A DNA stretch of 27,198 nt from an uncultured Clostridia bacterium (GTDB lineage Bacteria; Bacillota; Clostridia; TANB77; CAG-508). The notes under the pieces are model-generated. The model ran no database searches. It saw only the letters and a list, made by a program, of their open reading frames with translations, and was not told the DNA's origin. The stretch spans positions 1 through 27,198 of the forward strand of contig CAOTKV010000026.1 in NCBI GenBank assembly GCA_948530865.1, given 5' to 3'. The position numbers and the translations under genes are program-made. Positions within the stretch are counted from its first letter, which is position 1. Every line of letters starts with the position of its first letter. This document shows positions 5,000 to 13,586 of this stretch, piece by piece.

Positions 5000-5948
5000 A
5001 AAAATTATTTTTATTGAATTAATATTTGTTTTAGCAATATTAATGAGCAATATTTGCTTTGCTAAAGATATAGATCAAATTAATAAATATTATATTACAG
5101 TAGATCCAAGAGAAGATGGAACTCTTGATATGAGTTATCATATTGAGTGGGAAGTTTTGGAAGATACTTCAGCAGGACCACTAACTTGGGTACAAATTGG
5201 AATTCCAAATAAAAATATAGATTCTATAGAGGCACAGTCTAATAATATAAAAAAAATACAATATAGTTCAGATAATGGAGCATATATTTTAATTGATTTC
5301 AAAAAAGAATATAACAAAGGAGATATAGTAACTTTTGATTTTTCTTTTCATCAAAAATATATGTATACATTAGATAGTACGTATTGTAAATATGATTTTA
5401 CTCCAGGATGGTTTGATGATATAGAAGTAAAAGATTTAAAAGTATACTGGAATGCGCAAAATGTTGAAGTAAGTAATGCAGATCAAACAAATTCAGATAA
5501 TTATTTGGTATGGTCTAGTAAATTGGCTAAAGGTGCTAAATTAAAAACACAAGTAAAATATTATAAAACTGCATTTACTAATTTAAATGAAAGTCATCAA
5601 AGTACATATGCAAGTTATGGAACTGGTTCAACAGCAGGTATTGGAAGCACTATGAATGGTGTAATGACTCTTTTGGTGATTATAATGATTTTGGCATGTA
5701 TATTATCACCATTTATGGGAGGTGGATATACTAGACATAGTGGTTATGGATACGGTGGATATGGAAGAGGTTACTATGGAGGATATCATCATCATCATTA
5801 TCATAGACCACCACCTCGTTCATCATGTGTAAGTAGTTGTGCATGCGCATGTGCTTGTGCAGGTGGAGGAAGAGCAGGTTGTAATAAGAAAGATTTTTAT
5901 GGAACAAATTTAAGAACAAAAAATATAAATAAAGTGTTAAAAAAATAA
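4989..5948 (+). CDS. Membrane protein with Gly/Tyr/His-rich and Cys-rich tail; candidate radical SAM substrate
   Basis: This 319-aa protein begins with a signal peptide (1-25, ending NICFA), followed by a secreted beta-rich domain of about 190 residues that looks DUF2207-like. A transmembrane helix follows (about 224-243), then a tail of about 75 residues. The tail has GYGYGGYGRGYYGGYHHHHYH (from about 252), a short Pro run, and then six cysteines at 280, 284, 286, 288, 290 and 298 in a Ser/Ala/Gly setting (CVSSCACACACAGGGRAGC), ending in a basic stretch. With a cleaved signal and one helix the tail should be cytoplasmic, where a radical SAM enzyme could reach it. GAGGAGG within the upstream gene gives a strong ribosome site, and the ATG overlaps that gene by 11 bp. 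The Cys/His tail could alternatively bind metal without modification. Confidence 0.85.
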   Translation: MKIKKIIFIELIFVLAILMSNICFAKDIDQINKYYITVDPREDGTLDMSYHIEWEVLEDTSAGPLTWVQIGIPNKNIDSIEAQSNNIKKIQYSSDNGAYILIDFKKEYNKGDIVTFDFSFHQKYMYTLDSTYCKYDFTPGWFDDIEVKDLKVYWNAQNVEVSNADQTNSDNYLVWSSKLAKGAKLKTQVKYYKTAFTNLNESHQSTYASYGTGSTAGIGSTMNGVMTLLVIIMILACILSPFMGGGYTRHSGYGYGGYGRGYYGGYHHHHYHRPPPRSSCVSSCACACACAGGGRAGCNKKDFYGTNLRTKNINKVLKK

Positions 5949-5974
5949 GTCTAGATTTTCTAGACTTATTTTTT
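5946..5974. terminator. Bidirectional terminator between convergent genes
   Basis: A 9-bp stem (5946-5954 with 5960-5968), T-tract to the right and A-tract to the left, so it can serve both the operon ending at 5948 and the minus-strand gene ending at 5973. Confidence 0.9.
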
Positions 5975-6197
5975 ATTCTTCAGATTTATTATCTTCATCT
6001 TTTTTCTTATTTTTTTTCTTTTTTACAGAAGGTATAATAAATTTTTTTCTATTATTAACAGAATCTTTTGGTCTTAATTGATTCATACAATCATTAACTT
6101 CTGATATATTTAAAACAGAATCATCACCAATTACGACTTCAATTTCTTCTTCGTTATCAATTTCTTCTTTTTTACGTTTACTTGATTTTTTAAACAT
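5973..6197 (-). CDS. Small charged hypothetical protein (74 aa)
   Basis: MFKKSSKRKKEEIDNEEE opens a protein with basic ends and an acidic middle, and it finishes in a Lys-rich run and KSEE. There is no membrane segment or motif that I recognise; low-complexity charged ends suggest it is partly disordered and may touch nucleic acid. It is supported as real by GAGGTG at a good distance (6203-6208 on the opposite strand), a near-consensus promoter at 6233-6261 and a terminator directly after the stop. It is divergent from scpB. Confidence 0.7.
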   Translation of the reverse strand: MFKKSSKRKKEEIDNEEEIEVVIGDDSVLNISEVNDCMNQLRPKDSVNNRKKFIIPSVKKKKNKKKDEDNKSEE

Positions 6198-6232
6198 TTT
6201 ATCACCTCAAAATTAATAATAAATACAATATA

Positions 6233-6261
6233 ATTATATCATAGTCATAATTTATCGTCAA
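6233..6261 (-). promoter_or_regulatory. Promoter of the 74-aa protein gene
   Basis: Minus strand TTGACG (6256-6261), 17-bp spacer, TATAAT (6233-6238). Confidence 0.85.
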
Positions 6262-6330
6262 TTATTAGATTATCAGAAAAAAATAAATCGCAAACGTGCT
6301 TATAATTCAATGATTGCAGGCTTTTTCGAC

Positions 6331-6359
6331 TTGACAATAATGTGATTTCGTGTAATAAT
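6331..6359 (+). promoter_or_regulatory. Promoter of scpB-proS
   Basis: TTGACA (6331-6336), 17-bp spacer, AATAAT (6354-6359), about 30 bp before the ScpB start codon. Confidence 0.85.
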
Positions 6360-6389
6360 ATATAAGTATAAAAAATATAGGAGGAAAGT

Positions 6390-7001
6390 ATGAAACTTAG
6401 CCAAGAACAAGCAATAATTGAATCTATGCTTTTTGCTGCTGGAAGAGAAGTAAGTGTAAAAGAACTTATGAATGTTTTAGAACTAGGTGCAGAAGATATT
6501 GATAAAATTATTGTTAATCTAAAATCAGAATATGATGCTAGAAATAGTGGTATTGAAATAATAAAAGTAGAAGATTCTTATCAATTATGTACAAGAAAAG
6601 AATACTATGAATATATATACCCTTTATTTGATAATAGAGCAAAGCCAAATATTTCTGGTGCTGCATTAGAAACTTTGGCTATAATTGCATACAATCCTAA
6701 TGTTACTAGAGCAGAGATTGAAGCAATTCGTGGAGTTAATGCTGATGGTACAGTATATAAATTATTAGAATATGAGTTAATTGAGGAAGCTGGAAAACTT
6801 GATGCACCAGGTAGACCAAATACATATAAAGTTACAAATAAATTTATGAAGATGTTTGGGATATCTAGTTTAGAAGAGCTACCAGATTTACCTAGATATA
6901 AATTAGATGAAAATGAACAAATTGTAATTGATGAAGTAATGGAGGCTCCAATGCCCGAAAGGGAAGGCGTGGATTTTGAAAATAAAGAAAATGAAGAATA
7001 A
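6390..7001 (+). CDS. scpB: Segregation and condensation protein B
   Basis: At 203 aa this is the normal ScpB length. It has the tandem winged-helix layout: the N-terminal one (IESMLFAAGREVSVKELMNVL, about 10-30) and the second with the hallmark ALETLAIIAYNPNVTRAEIE followed by IRGVN..GTVYKLLE and PGRPNTYKVT. ScpB dimerises and, through the kleisin ScpA, closes the SMC ring that organises and segregates the chromosome. SMC itself is encoded at 9666; scpA is not in the window, although it usually sits directly before scpB. AGGAGG lies six bases before the ATG. proS follows 20 bp later on the same transcript. Confidence 0.95.
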   Translation: MKLSQEQAIIESMLFAAGREVSVKELMNVLELGAEDIDKIIVNLKSEYDARNSGIEIIKVEDSYQLCTRKEYYEYIYPLFDNRAKPNISGAALETLAIIAYNPNVTRAEIEAIRGVNADGTVYKLLEYELIEEAGKLDAPGRPNTYKVTNKFMKMFGISSLEELPDLPRYKLDENEQIVIDEVMEAPMPEREGVDFENKENEE

Positions 7002-7021
7002 AAAAATTGGAGGTTTAAATT

Positions 7022-8458
7022 ATGGGAAAAGAAGAATTTGTAAAGGAAATCACAAATATAGAGGATGATTTTGCTAAGTGGTATACAGATGTTGTAAGAA
7101 AGGCAGAACTTGCAGATTATACAGATACAAAAGGATGTATAGCTATAAGACCTTATGGTTATGCAATTTGGGAGAATATTCAAAATTATGCAGATAAAAA
7201 ATTTAAAGAAGTTGGTGTAACAAATCTTTATATGCCAGTTCTTATTCCAGAAAGTATGTTAGAAAAAGAGAAAGATCATGTTGAAGGATTCGCACCAGAA
7301 GTAGCTTGGGTTACAATGGGAGGAGGAGAAGAACTTGAAGAAAGACTTTGCATCAGACCAACTTCAGAAACAATGATGTCAACTATGTATTCTAAATGGG
7401 TAAGTTCTTGGAGAGATTTACCAATACTTGGAAATCAATGGTGTAATGTATTAAGATGGGAAAAAGAAACAAGACCATTTTTACGTTCAAGAGAATTTTT
7501 ATGGCAAGAAGGTCATACTGTTCATGAAACTGCAAAGGAAGCAGAAGAAAGAACATTAATGATGCTTGATATTTATGCTGAAGTTGCTGAAGATCTTTTA
7601 GCAATACCAGTATTAAAAGGAAGAAAAACACTAAAGGAACAATTTGCAGGGGCTGAAGCTACTTATACAATAGAATGTATGATGCATGATGGAAGAGCAC
7701 TACAATCAGGAACATCACATTATTTTGGGCAAAATTTCACAAAACCATTTGAAATAAAATTCCAAAATAGAGAAGGAAAAGAAGAATATGCATATCAAAC
7801 ATCTTGGGGAATTAGTACAAGATTAATTGGTGCTTTAATTATGGCACATGGAGATAATAGAGGATTAAAATTACCACCAAAAGTTGCTCCAATTCAAGCA
7901 GTTATAGTTCCAATTGCTCAACATAAAGAAGGTGTTTTAGAAAAAGTTAATGAAATATATAAAGATTTAGCTAAAAACTTTAGAATGAAATTAGATGATA
8001 GAGATAATTGTTCAACTGGTTTCAAATTTAATGATTGGGAAATGAGAGGAGTACCAGTTAGAATTGAAATCGGACCAAAAGATTTAGAAAATAACCAAGC
8101 AATTTTAGTTAGACGTGATAATGGTGAAAAAGAGGCGGTAGAACTTTCTAGATTAAATGAAAGATTAGAAAAGTTATTAGAAGAAATTCAAGAAAATATG
8201 TTTAATACATGTTTAGAACGAAGAAAAGAAAAAACAACAGTTGCATATACTTTAGATGAAATGATTAAACAAATGGAAGAAAATCAAGGATTTATAAAAA
8301 CAATGTGGTGTGAAGACGTAGCTTGTGAAGATAAAATAAAAGAAGTTACAGGAGCACATTCAAGATGTATGCCATTTGAACAAGAACATTTAGCAGATAC
8401 TTGCCCAGTTTGTGGAAAAAAGGCAACAAAAATGGTAGTTTGGGGAAGACAATATTAA
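7022..8458 (+). CDS. proS: Prolyl-tRNA synthetase, type 3 (archaeal/eukaryote-like)
   Basis: A 478-aa class II synthetase that charges tRNA-Pro. Motif 2 is visible in LRWEKETRPFLRSREFLWQE and motif 3 in TSWGISTRLIGALIMAHGD. There is no long editing insertion between motifs 2 and 3, which separates it from the typical bacterial enzyme. The C-terminal part has the zinc-binding domain of the archaeal-like type (MWCEDVAC, RC, then CPVCGKK) and ends in the conserved WGRQY. This form is common in clostridia. GGAGG eight bases before the ATG. No T-box leader is seen upstream, so regulation is probably by the scpB promoter alone. Confidence 0.96.
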   Translation: MGKEEFVKEITNIEDDFAKWYTDVVRKAELADYTDTKGCIAIRPYGYAIWENIQNYADKKFKEVGVTNLYMPVLIPESMLEKEKDHVEGFAPEVAWVTMGGGEELEERLCIRPTSETMMSTMYSKWVSSWRDLPILGNQWCNVLRWEKETRPFLRSREFLWQEGHTVHETAKEAEERTLMMLDIYAEVAEDLLAIPVLKGRKTLKEQFAGAEATYTIECMMHDGRALQSGTSHYFGQNFTKPFEIKFQNREGKEEYAYQTSWGISTRLIGALIMAHGDNRGLKLPPKVAPIQAVIVPIAQHKEGVLEKVNEIYKDLAKNFRMKLDDRDNCSTGFKFNDWEMRGVPVRIEIGPKDLENNQAILVRRDNGEKEAVELSRLNERLEKLLEEIQENMFNTCLERRKEKTTVAYTLDEMIKQMEENQGFIKTMWCEDVACEDKIKEVTGAHSRCMPFEQEHLADTCPVCGKKATKMVVWGRQY

Positions 8459-8487
8459 AAAATAATAATAAATTCTACATATAAATC

Positions 8488-8523
8488 AAAAAAGAATAGA
8501 ATTAAAAATTCTATTCTTTTTTT
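8488..8523. terminator. Bidirectional terminator between proS and the HD-GYP gene
   Basis: A 15-bp perfect stem (8488-8502 with 8508-8522) with an A-tract on the left and a T-tract on the right. It can stop proS from the left and the minus-strand gene at 8530 from the right. Confidence 0.93.
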
Positions 8524-8529
8524 AACCTT

Positions 8530-9471
8530 TTATATTGATAATCTTTTTATTTGATGAACTTCATCATGTAATTTTTGAATATGTTTTTTTCTTTCTTTAT
8601 AAGATGTTTCAAGTTCAGTAATCATTTGAGGTATTTTTTCAGGATCTTCACCAGGTTTCAAATAGTATTTTGCTTCTTCTCTATAATATTCTTTTTTTTC
8701 AGGAGTTAAAGCATACATCATTCTATCATAATATTTTCTAGAATCTGAAACTCTAACAATTTCTTTTCGTAAGAATTTTAAATAATCTCCTCTAGCATAT
8801 ATTTCATATTCAGTGTCATCAATAACAACTTTAAATAAAGCTTTTAAAACTTTTTTATCTATTTTTCCAACTCCACCTGTTTTAAAAATTCTTTTTGTAT
8901 CTTTTAAAGATTTTGGAGATGTTGGATGAGCATGATCTATTAAAATATTTAAAGCATCAATAATACCAATGTGAGTTTTATATTGACGTTTGGCTGTAAT
9001 TGCTTCAAATTCATCAGCAACTCTTATAATTTGTGCTTCATAGGGGATTTTATCACCTGTTATTCCATTTGGATAACCAGTTCCATCTAAAGCTTCATGA
9101 TGATATAAAGCACCAGCTGCATATGGACGTAATTTTAAATCATCCATACAAATTTTATAACCAATTGAAGTATGTGTTTTCATAATTTCATACTCTTCAT
9201 CAGTTAGCTTTGAGGGCTTTTGAAGAACAGAAGGTGGAATAAATAATTTACCAATATCATGTAAGTAAGCACATGTGGTAGTATAAACTGTAAAACCTTC
9301 TGATAAACGAAGATTTTCACAAAGTCTACAAGAGATATTTGCAACATTATCTGAATGCTTTCTTGTGAAATTATCTAATCCATCAAGCATTTTTAATTGA
9401 TAGCGAATTGTTTCCTCTAAATTATAAGACTTTATAGAAGTACTATTATAAAAATCAAATTGTTCTTTCAT
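8530..9471 (-). CDS. HD-GYP domain phosphodiesterase
   Basis: This 313-aa protein has no transmembrane segment. The HD-GYP residues are complete: H39, HDIGK at 71-75, H100, HH at 124-125, DGTGYP at 129-134 and D153. These bind a bi- or trinuclear metal centre that hydrolyses cyclic di-nucleotides, classically cyclic di-GMP to pGpG or GMP. No sensor domain precedes the catalytic part. Instead about 115 residues follow it, ending in a charged helical region (EKIPQMITELETSYKERKKH), which may be a regulatory or dimerisation element. AAGGAG is correctly placed (9478-9483, other strand) and the promoter is at 9502-9530. No GGDEF cyclase is in the window, so the exact substrate is inferred from the family. 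Confidence 0.92.
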   Translation of the reverse strand: MKEQFDFYNSTSIKSYNLEETIRYQLKMLDGLDNFTRKHSDNVANISCRLCENLRLSEGFTVYTTTCAYLHDIGKLFIPPSVLQKPSKLTDEEYEIMKTHTSIGYKICMDDLKLRPYAAGALYHHEALDGTGYPNGITGDKIPYEAQIIRVADEFEAITAKRQYKTHIGIIDALNILIDHAHPTSPKSLKDTKRIFKTGGVGKIDKKVLKALFKVVIDDTEYEIYARGDYLKFLRKEIVRVSDSRKYYDRMMYALTPEKKEYYREEAKYYLKPGEDPEKIPQMITELETSYKERKKHIQKLHDEVHQIKRLSI

Positions 9472-9501
9472 AAAAAACTCCTTCTTTTGTATACTGATAT
9501 A

Positions 9502-9530
9502 ATTTTATATCTTAATACTTTTTTGGTCAA
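9502..9530 (-). promoter_or_regulatory. Promoter of the HD-GYP gene
   Basis: Minus strand TTGACC (9525-9530), 17-bp spacer, TAAAAT (9502-9507). Confidence 0.8.
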
Positions 9531-9550
9531 GTGAAATTTATGGAGAGTCA

Positions 9551-9575
9551 AAATTTCATCTTTAATGAAATTTTT
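9551..9575. other. Hairpin with T-tract in the divergent HD-GYP/smc spacer
   Basis: A 9-bp perfect stem (9551-9559 with 9565-9573) is followed by T. It looks like a terminator but no gene reads into it from the left, and it is upstream of both divergent genes. It may insulate the two promoters or attenuate transcription toward smc. No convincing -35 box was found for smc; a TATAAT is at 9623-9628. Confidence 0.4.
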
Positions 9576-9665
9576 CTAGTGTTCCTAAATTTAATTAAAA
9601 ATGCTTGAAAAAAAAATAAAACTATAATATTATATGAATGTATTTTTATGAAAAGGAAGAAAATT

Positions 9666-12600
9666 ATGTATTTTAAGAGACTAGAAATGCATGGCTTTAA
9701 ATCGTTTGCAGATAAAACAGTTTTAGAGTTTATGCCAGGAATAACAACAGTAATAGGACCAAATGGCTCTGGAAAAAGTAATATTTCAGATTGTATAAGA
9801 TGGGTACTTGGAGAACAAAGTATGAAGTCTTTAAGAGGAGCGAAATCAGAAGATATAATTTTTGCAGGAACACAAAATAGAAAATCTTTAGGATATGCTG
9901 AAGCTTCTATTGTAATAGATAATTCAGATTCAAAGTTACCAATTGAATATAATGAAGTAATTGTTACAAGAAGGATTTATAGAAGTGGTGAAACAGGTTA
10001 TTTTATTAATAAAACACCATGTAGATTAAAAGATGTTCTAGAATTATTTATGGATACTGGTATTGGTAAAGATGGTTATTCTATAATTGGTCAGGGAAAA
10101 ATAGATGAGATTTTAAGTAATAAATCAGAAGATAGAAGACGTATTTTTGAAGAAGCTGCTGGAATTGTAAAATATAGAAGTAGAAAAGTAGAATCTGAGA
10201 AGAAATTAGAACAAGTAAAACTTAATTTATTAAGAATAAATGATATTATTACAGAAATTGAAAATAATATCGATCCATTGAAACATCAATCTGAAAAAGC
10301 AAAAAAATTCTTAGATTTAAGAGAGAATTTAAAAAATATAGAAGTCGGATTGTTTTTATATAATATAGAGAATTATAAAAAGCAAATAGAAGAAACTTTT
10401 GAAAATATTGATATTTTTGAAACTCAAAAAGTTAAAGAAGAGGAATCTTTGAATAATATTCAAAGTGAGAAAGAAGATTTAAGATTATTAGTAGAATCAT
10501 TAATTGAAGAAATTGAGCAAACACAAAATCTAGGATTTGAAGGAAATAAAAGGAAAGAACAGTATAATAGTGAGATTGCAATTTTAGCTGAAAAATTAGC
10601 TAATAATAAAGAAAATTATGAAAGATATGCTGTTGAAATTGAAGAATTAGAAAATCGTAATAAGGAATTAGAAGAAGAAAAAAATCAAAAACAACAAAAA
10701 AGAGATAATCTTTTCAATAATAAAGAAAAGTTTGAACTAGAATTGAAAGAGAAAGAATCTGAGCTTGAAAAATATTCAAAAACATTGTCAGATAAAGAAT
10801 TAGAAATAGAAGATAAAAAGAAAATTGTACAAGAAAATATAGATAATAAATATGAAGAGATTTCACAAATAAATACTGAAAAGGCTAACTTTGAAAACTT
10901 AACAAAAAGAGAAAATTTATTAAAACAAGAAATACAGGAAACTATTTCTGAGCTTGATTCTTCAAGAACTCAAAAAGATGAATTATCCAGAAACTTTTAT
11001 GAAATAGAGAGAAAAAGAAATGATTTTGAAAAATCATTAGAATCTATGAAAAATGAAAGAGAACAAAGTGCACAAAAACAGAAAGATTATGAAACAAAAA
11101 TTAATGCATATCAATCAGAATATAGAATAAAAGAATCAAGATACAAATTTTTGGTAGAAACAGAAAAAGAAAAAGAAGGTTATGCTAAAAGTGTAAAATT
11201 ATTAATGCAAGCTATTGAAAAAAATAGTGGATTATCTAAAGGTGTACATGGAGTTCTTGCAAATCTTATTTCTGTTGACAAACAATATGAAACAGCAATT
11301 GAAATGACATTAGGAGGTGCTATACAAAATATTGTTACAGATTCTGAAGAAGAAGCAAAGAAATTAGTAAATTATTTAAGAGAAAATAATTTAGGTAGAG
11401 CATCATTTTTACCAATAACTTCTGTAAAAGGTCAAAAAATAGTAGGAGTTGACAATAGAGGGGTTGCTGGAATAATAGGAGTTGCATCAGATTTAATAAA
11501 AGCTGATAAAAAGTATGAAGGAATTATATTAAATTTATTAGGAAGAACTGTAATTGTAGATAATATTGACAATGCAGTAAAACTAGCAAAACAAAATTCA
11601 TATAAATTTAAAATTGTTACATTAAAAGGTGATGTTATAAATCCTTCTGGTGCAATTAGTGGTGGCTCAGTTGCCAATAAAACTGTAAGCATTTTAGGTA
11701 GAGGAAAAGAAATTAAAGAACTTGAAGATGAACTTTCACAAATGAAAAAGAAGATTGAAAAAGTTCAATTAGAATTAAATACATATGAAGAAAGCATATC
11801 TGCAATTTTAGGCGGATTTGAACAAAAACAGAAAGATTCTCAAGAATTAGAAATTATATATGCTACTGAAAAACAAAAAATAGATACATTAGATTTAGAA
11901 ATTACTAAATTAGAAGTAAAGCTTTCTAAGTCAAGAGAAGATTTAGAAAATATCAAACAAGAAAAACAAGAAAACTTAGATAGACAAGAAGACATTAGTA
12001 AAAAAATTATGGAAATGGATAATCAAAATTCTAAGTTAAATGAAATAATTGAGGAATTTACAAACTTAAATAAAGATAATCAAAAATATATTGATGATTT
12101 GAATTTTGATATTACAAATTTAAAGATTTCTGTTTCATCGTTTGATGAAAGTGAAACATCAATTAATGAAATGATGGATAGAATAAATTTAGATATTGAA
12201 AATAACTCTGCAAATATAAATAATAAAAAATCTTTAAGAGAGAAGATATTGACTGATAATTCTGAAATAGAAATAAAAACAGAAGAGGTTAAGAAAAAAA
12301 TTATAGATTTAGAAAAAGAAATATTGGGAAGTACAGATAAAGTAGAGAAATTAAAACAAGATAGATTAGTCAAATCTGAAAAATTAAATAAAATAGAAAA
12401 AACGATTGAAGAGCAATCATCAAAATTAGAAGATATTAAAAATCATATTTCTAAGCTCGATTTGAAAAAATCAAAAATTGAGCTTGAATTAAATCAAGTT
12501 ATTGACAAAATGTGGGAAGAATATGAATTAACTCCAAATAATGTTGATGAAATTGAAAAAATAACAAATCCATCAACTGTTCAAAGACAAGTTAATGAAA

Positions 12601-13214
12601 TAAGAAAAGATATTAAAGAGTTAGGAAGTATAAATATAGATTCAATAAATGAATATAAAGAGACAAAAGAAAGATATGACTTCATGTGTGAACAAAGATT
12701 AGATTTAGAAGAATCTAGCAATAAGCTAAAAAAAGTTATAGCTGAAATGACAGATATGATGAAAGTTCAATTTTCTGAACAATTTAAAGTGATAAATAAG
12801 AATTTTGGTGAAGTTTTTAAAGAATTGTTTGGAGGAGGAAAAGCAGAATTAACTCTTACAGATAAAGAAAATATTTTGGAATGTGGAATTGATATTACAG
12901 TACAACCACCAGGAAAGAAATTGCAAAATATGACTTTGTTGTCTGGTGGTGAAAGAGCATTTACAGCAATTGCATTACTATTTGCAATTTTAAGAATGAA
13001 TCCAGCTCCATTTTGCGTTTTAGATGAAATTGAAGCAGCATTAGATGATGTAAATGTTTCAAGATTTGCAGAATATTTAAGAAAGTTTTCTAAAGATTCT
13101 CAATTTTTAGTAATAACACATAGAAAAGGAACAATGGAAGCTGCTGATACTGTTTATGGAATTACAATGGAGGAAAAAGGTATTAGTAAATTGTTATCAA
13201 TGAAATTAAAATAA
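9666..13214 (+). CDS. smc: Chromosome segregation ATPase SMC
   Basis: I place the start at the ATG at 9666 (MYFKRLEMHGFKSFADKT), preceded by AAAGGAAGA. The ATG at 9648 adds six residues (MKRKKI) and its own upstream has no ribosome site. The product is 1182 aa, the usual SMC length. The N-terminal ATPase half has Walker A GPNGSGKS at 31-38. Long coiled coils follow, interrupted by the hinge (about 500-660, with GVHGVLANLI and GDVINPSGAISGGS). The C-terminal half has the ABC signature LSGGE at 1092-1096 and Walker B FCVLDE at 1116-1121. The protein works as a homodimer with ScpA and ScpB to compact and resolve chromosomes. In many Firmicutes rnc precedes and ftsY follows smc; here neither does. 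Confidence 0.97.
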   Translation: MYFKRLEMHGFKSFADKTVLEFMPGITTVIGPNGSGKSNISDCIRWVLGEQSMKSLRGAKSEDIIFAGTQNRKSLGYAEASIVIDNSDSKLPIEYNEVIVTRRIYRSGETGYFINKTPCRLKDVLELFMDTGIGKDGYSIIGQGKIDEILSNKSEDRRRIFEEAAGIVKYRSRKVESEKKLEQVKLNLLRINDIITEIENNIDPLKHQSEKAKKFLDLRENLKNIEVGLFLYNIENYKKQIEETFENIDIFETQKVKEEESLNNIQSEKEDLRLLVESLIEEIEQTQNLGFEGNKRKEQYNSEIAILAEKLANNKENYERYAVEIEELENRNKELEEEKNQKQQKRDNLFNNKEKFELELKEKESELEKYSKTLSDKELEIEDKKKIVQENIDNKYEEISQINTEKANFENLTKRENLLKQEIQETISELDSSRTQKDELSRNFYEIERKRNDFEKSLESMKNEREQSAQKQKDYETKINAYQSEYRIKESRYKFLVETEKEKEGYAKSVKLLMQAIEKNSGLSKGVHGVLANLISVDKQYETAIEMTLGGAIQNIVTDSEEEAKKLVNYLRENNLGRASFLPITSVKGQKIVGVDNRGVAGIIGVASDLIKADKKYEGIILNLLGRTVIVDNIDNAVKLAKQNSYKFKIVTLKGDVINPSGAISGGSVANKTVSILGRGKEIKELEDELSQMKKKIEKVQLELNTYEESISAILGGFEQKQKDSQELEIIYATEKQKIDTLDLEITKLEVKLSKSREDLENIKQEKQENLDRQEDISKKIMEMDNQNSKLNEIIEEFTNLNKDNQKYIDDLNFDITNLKISVSSFDESETSINEMMDRINLDIENNSANINNKKSLREKILTDNSEIEIKTEEVKKKIIDLEKEILGSTDKVEKLKQDRLVKSEKLNKIEKTIEEQSSKLEDIKNHISKLDLKKSKIELELNQVIDKMWEEYELTPNNVDEIEKITNPSTVQRQVNEIRKDIKELGSINIDSINEYKETKERYDFMCEQRLDLEESSNKLKKVIAEMTDMMKVQFSEQFKVINKNFGEVFKELFGGGKAELTLTDKENILECGIDITVQPPGKKLQNMTLLSGGERAFTAIALLFAILRMNPAPFCVLDEIEAALDDVNVSRFAEYLRKFSKDSQFLVITHRKGTMEAADTVYGITMEEKGISKLLSMKLK

Positions 13215-13242
13215 AAAAAGAATCAATATTGATTCTTTTTTT
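13213..13242 (+). terminator. smc terminator
   Basis: A perfect 30-bp palindrome with A-tract and T-tract arms, beginning inside the smc stop codon. No loop spacer is visible, so the effective hairpin loop forms from the central AT bases. Confidence 0.9.
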
Positions 13243-13518
13243 ATGCATTTTTTTATTCAAATTTTAATAAAATATAAAAAAAGGGAAATATTAATAATGT
13301 GTTTTTTTGGGAAATTGACTCAAAATAATATCGAAAAATATATGAAAAAAGTGTCGAAAAACCACTTGTGCCAAAAAGACAATAATCAAACACGTAGTAA
13401 AATGGAGAAAAAAAGAGAAAAAAATAGCAACGAAGAGTAAAGTGTAAAACTATATTCTATATAAAAGCAAAATCTTGGCTCAATGGTGATAAGAATATAT
13501 TATCAGAAAAAGTTTTCC
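13243..13518. other. Intergenic stretch without a convincing gene
   Basis: An open frame from the ATG at 13297 to 13440 would give a 47-aa Lys/Asn-rich peptide (MCFFGKLTQNNIEKYMKK...). Its ribosome site is poor (AAGGGAAA), its composition is that of random AT-rich DNA and it overlaps a TTGACT (13315-13320) that may be a stray -35. From 13441 to 13518 I see only AT-rich sequence with no known riboswitch pattern. It ends at the promoter of the M23 peptidase gene. Confidence 0.3.
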
Positions 13519-13547
13519 TTGAAAGCGGTTCTGATTTATGGTAAAAT
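13519..13547 (+). promoter_or_regulatory. Promoter of the M23 peptidase gene
   Basis: TTGAAA (13519-13524), 17-bp spacer, TAAAAT (13542-13547), about 40 bp before the start codon. Confidence 0.75.
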
Positions 13548-13586
13548 ATTGCTTAGTGGCGAATTTTAAAAAAGCATAAAAGGAGA

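Noticed and set aside
13243..13440. 65-codon ORF after smc
   Set aside because: It begins in the T-tract of the smc terminator, has no ribosome site at its first ATG, and is Lys/Asn-rich like random AT-rich DNA. The inner start at 13297 is only slightly better.
13441..13586. Riboswitch upstream of the M23 peptidase (for example the ydaO cyclic di-AMP type)
   Set aside because: I looked for the conserved core sequences and paired helices and found none; only an ordinary promoter is visible.
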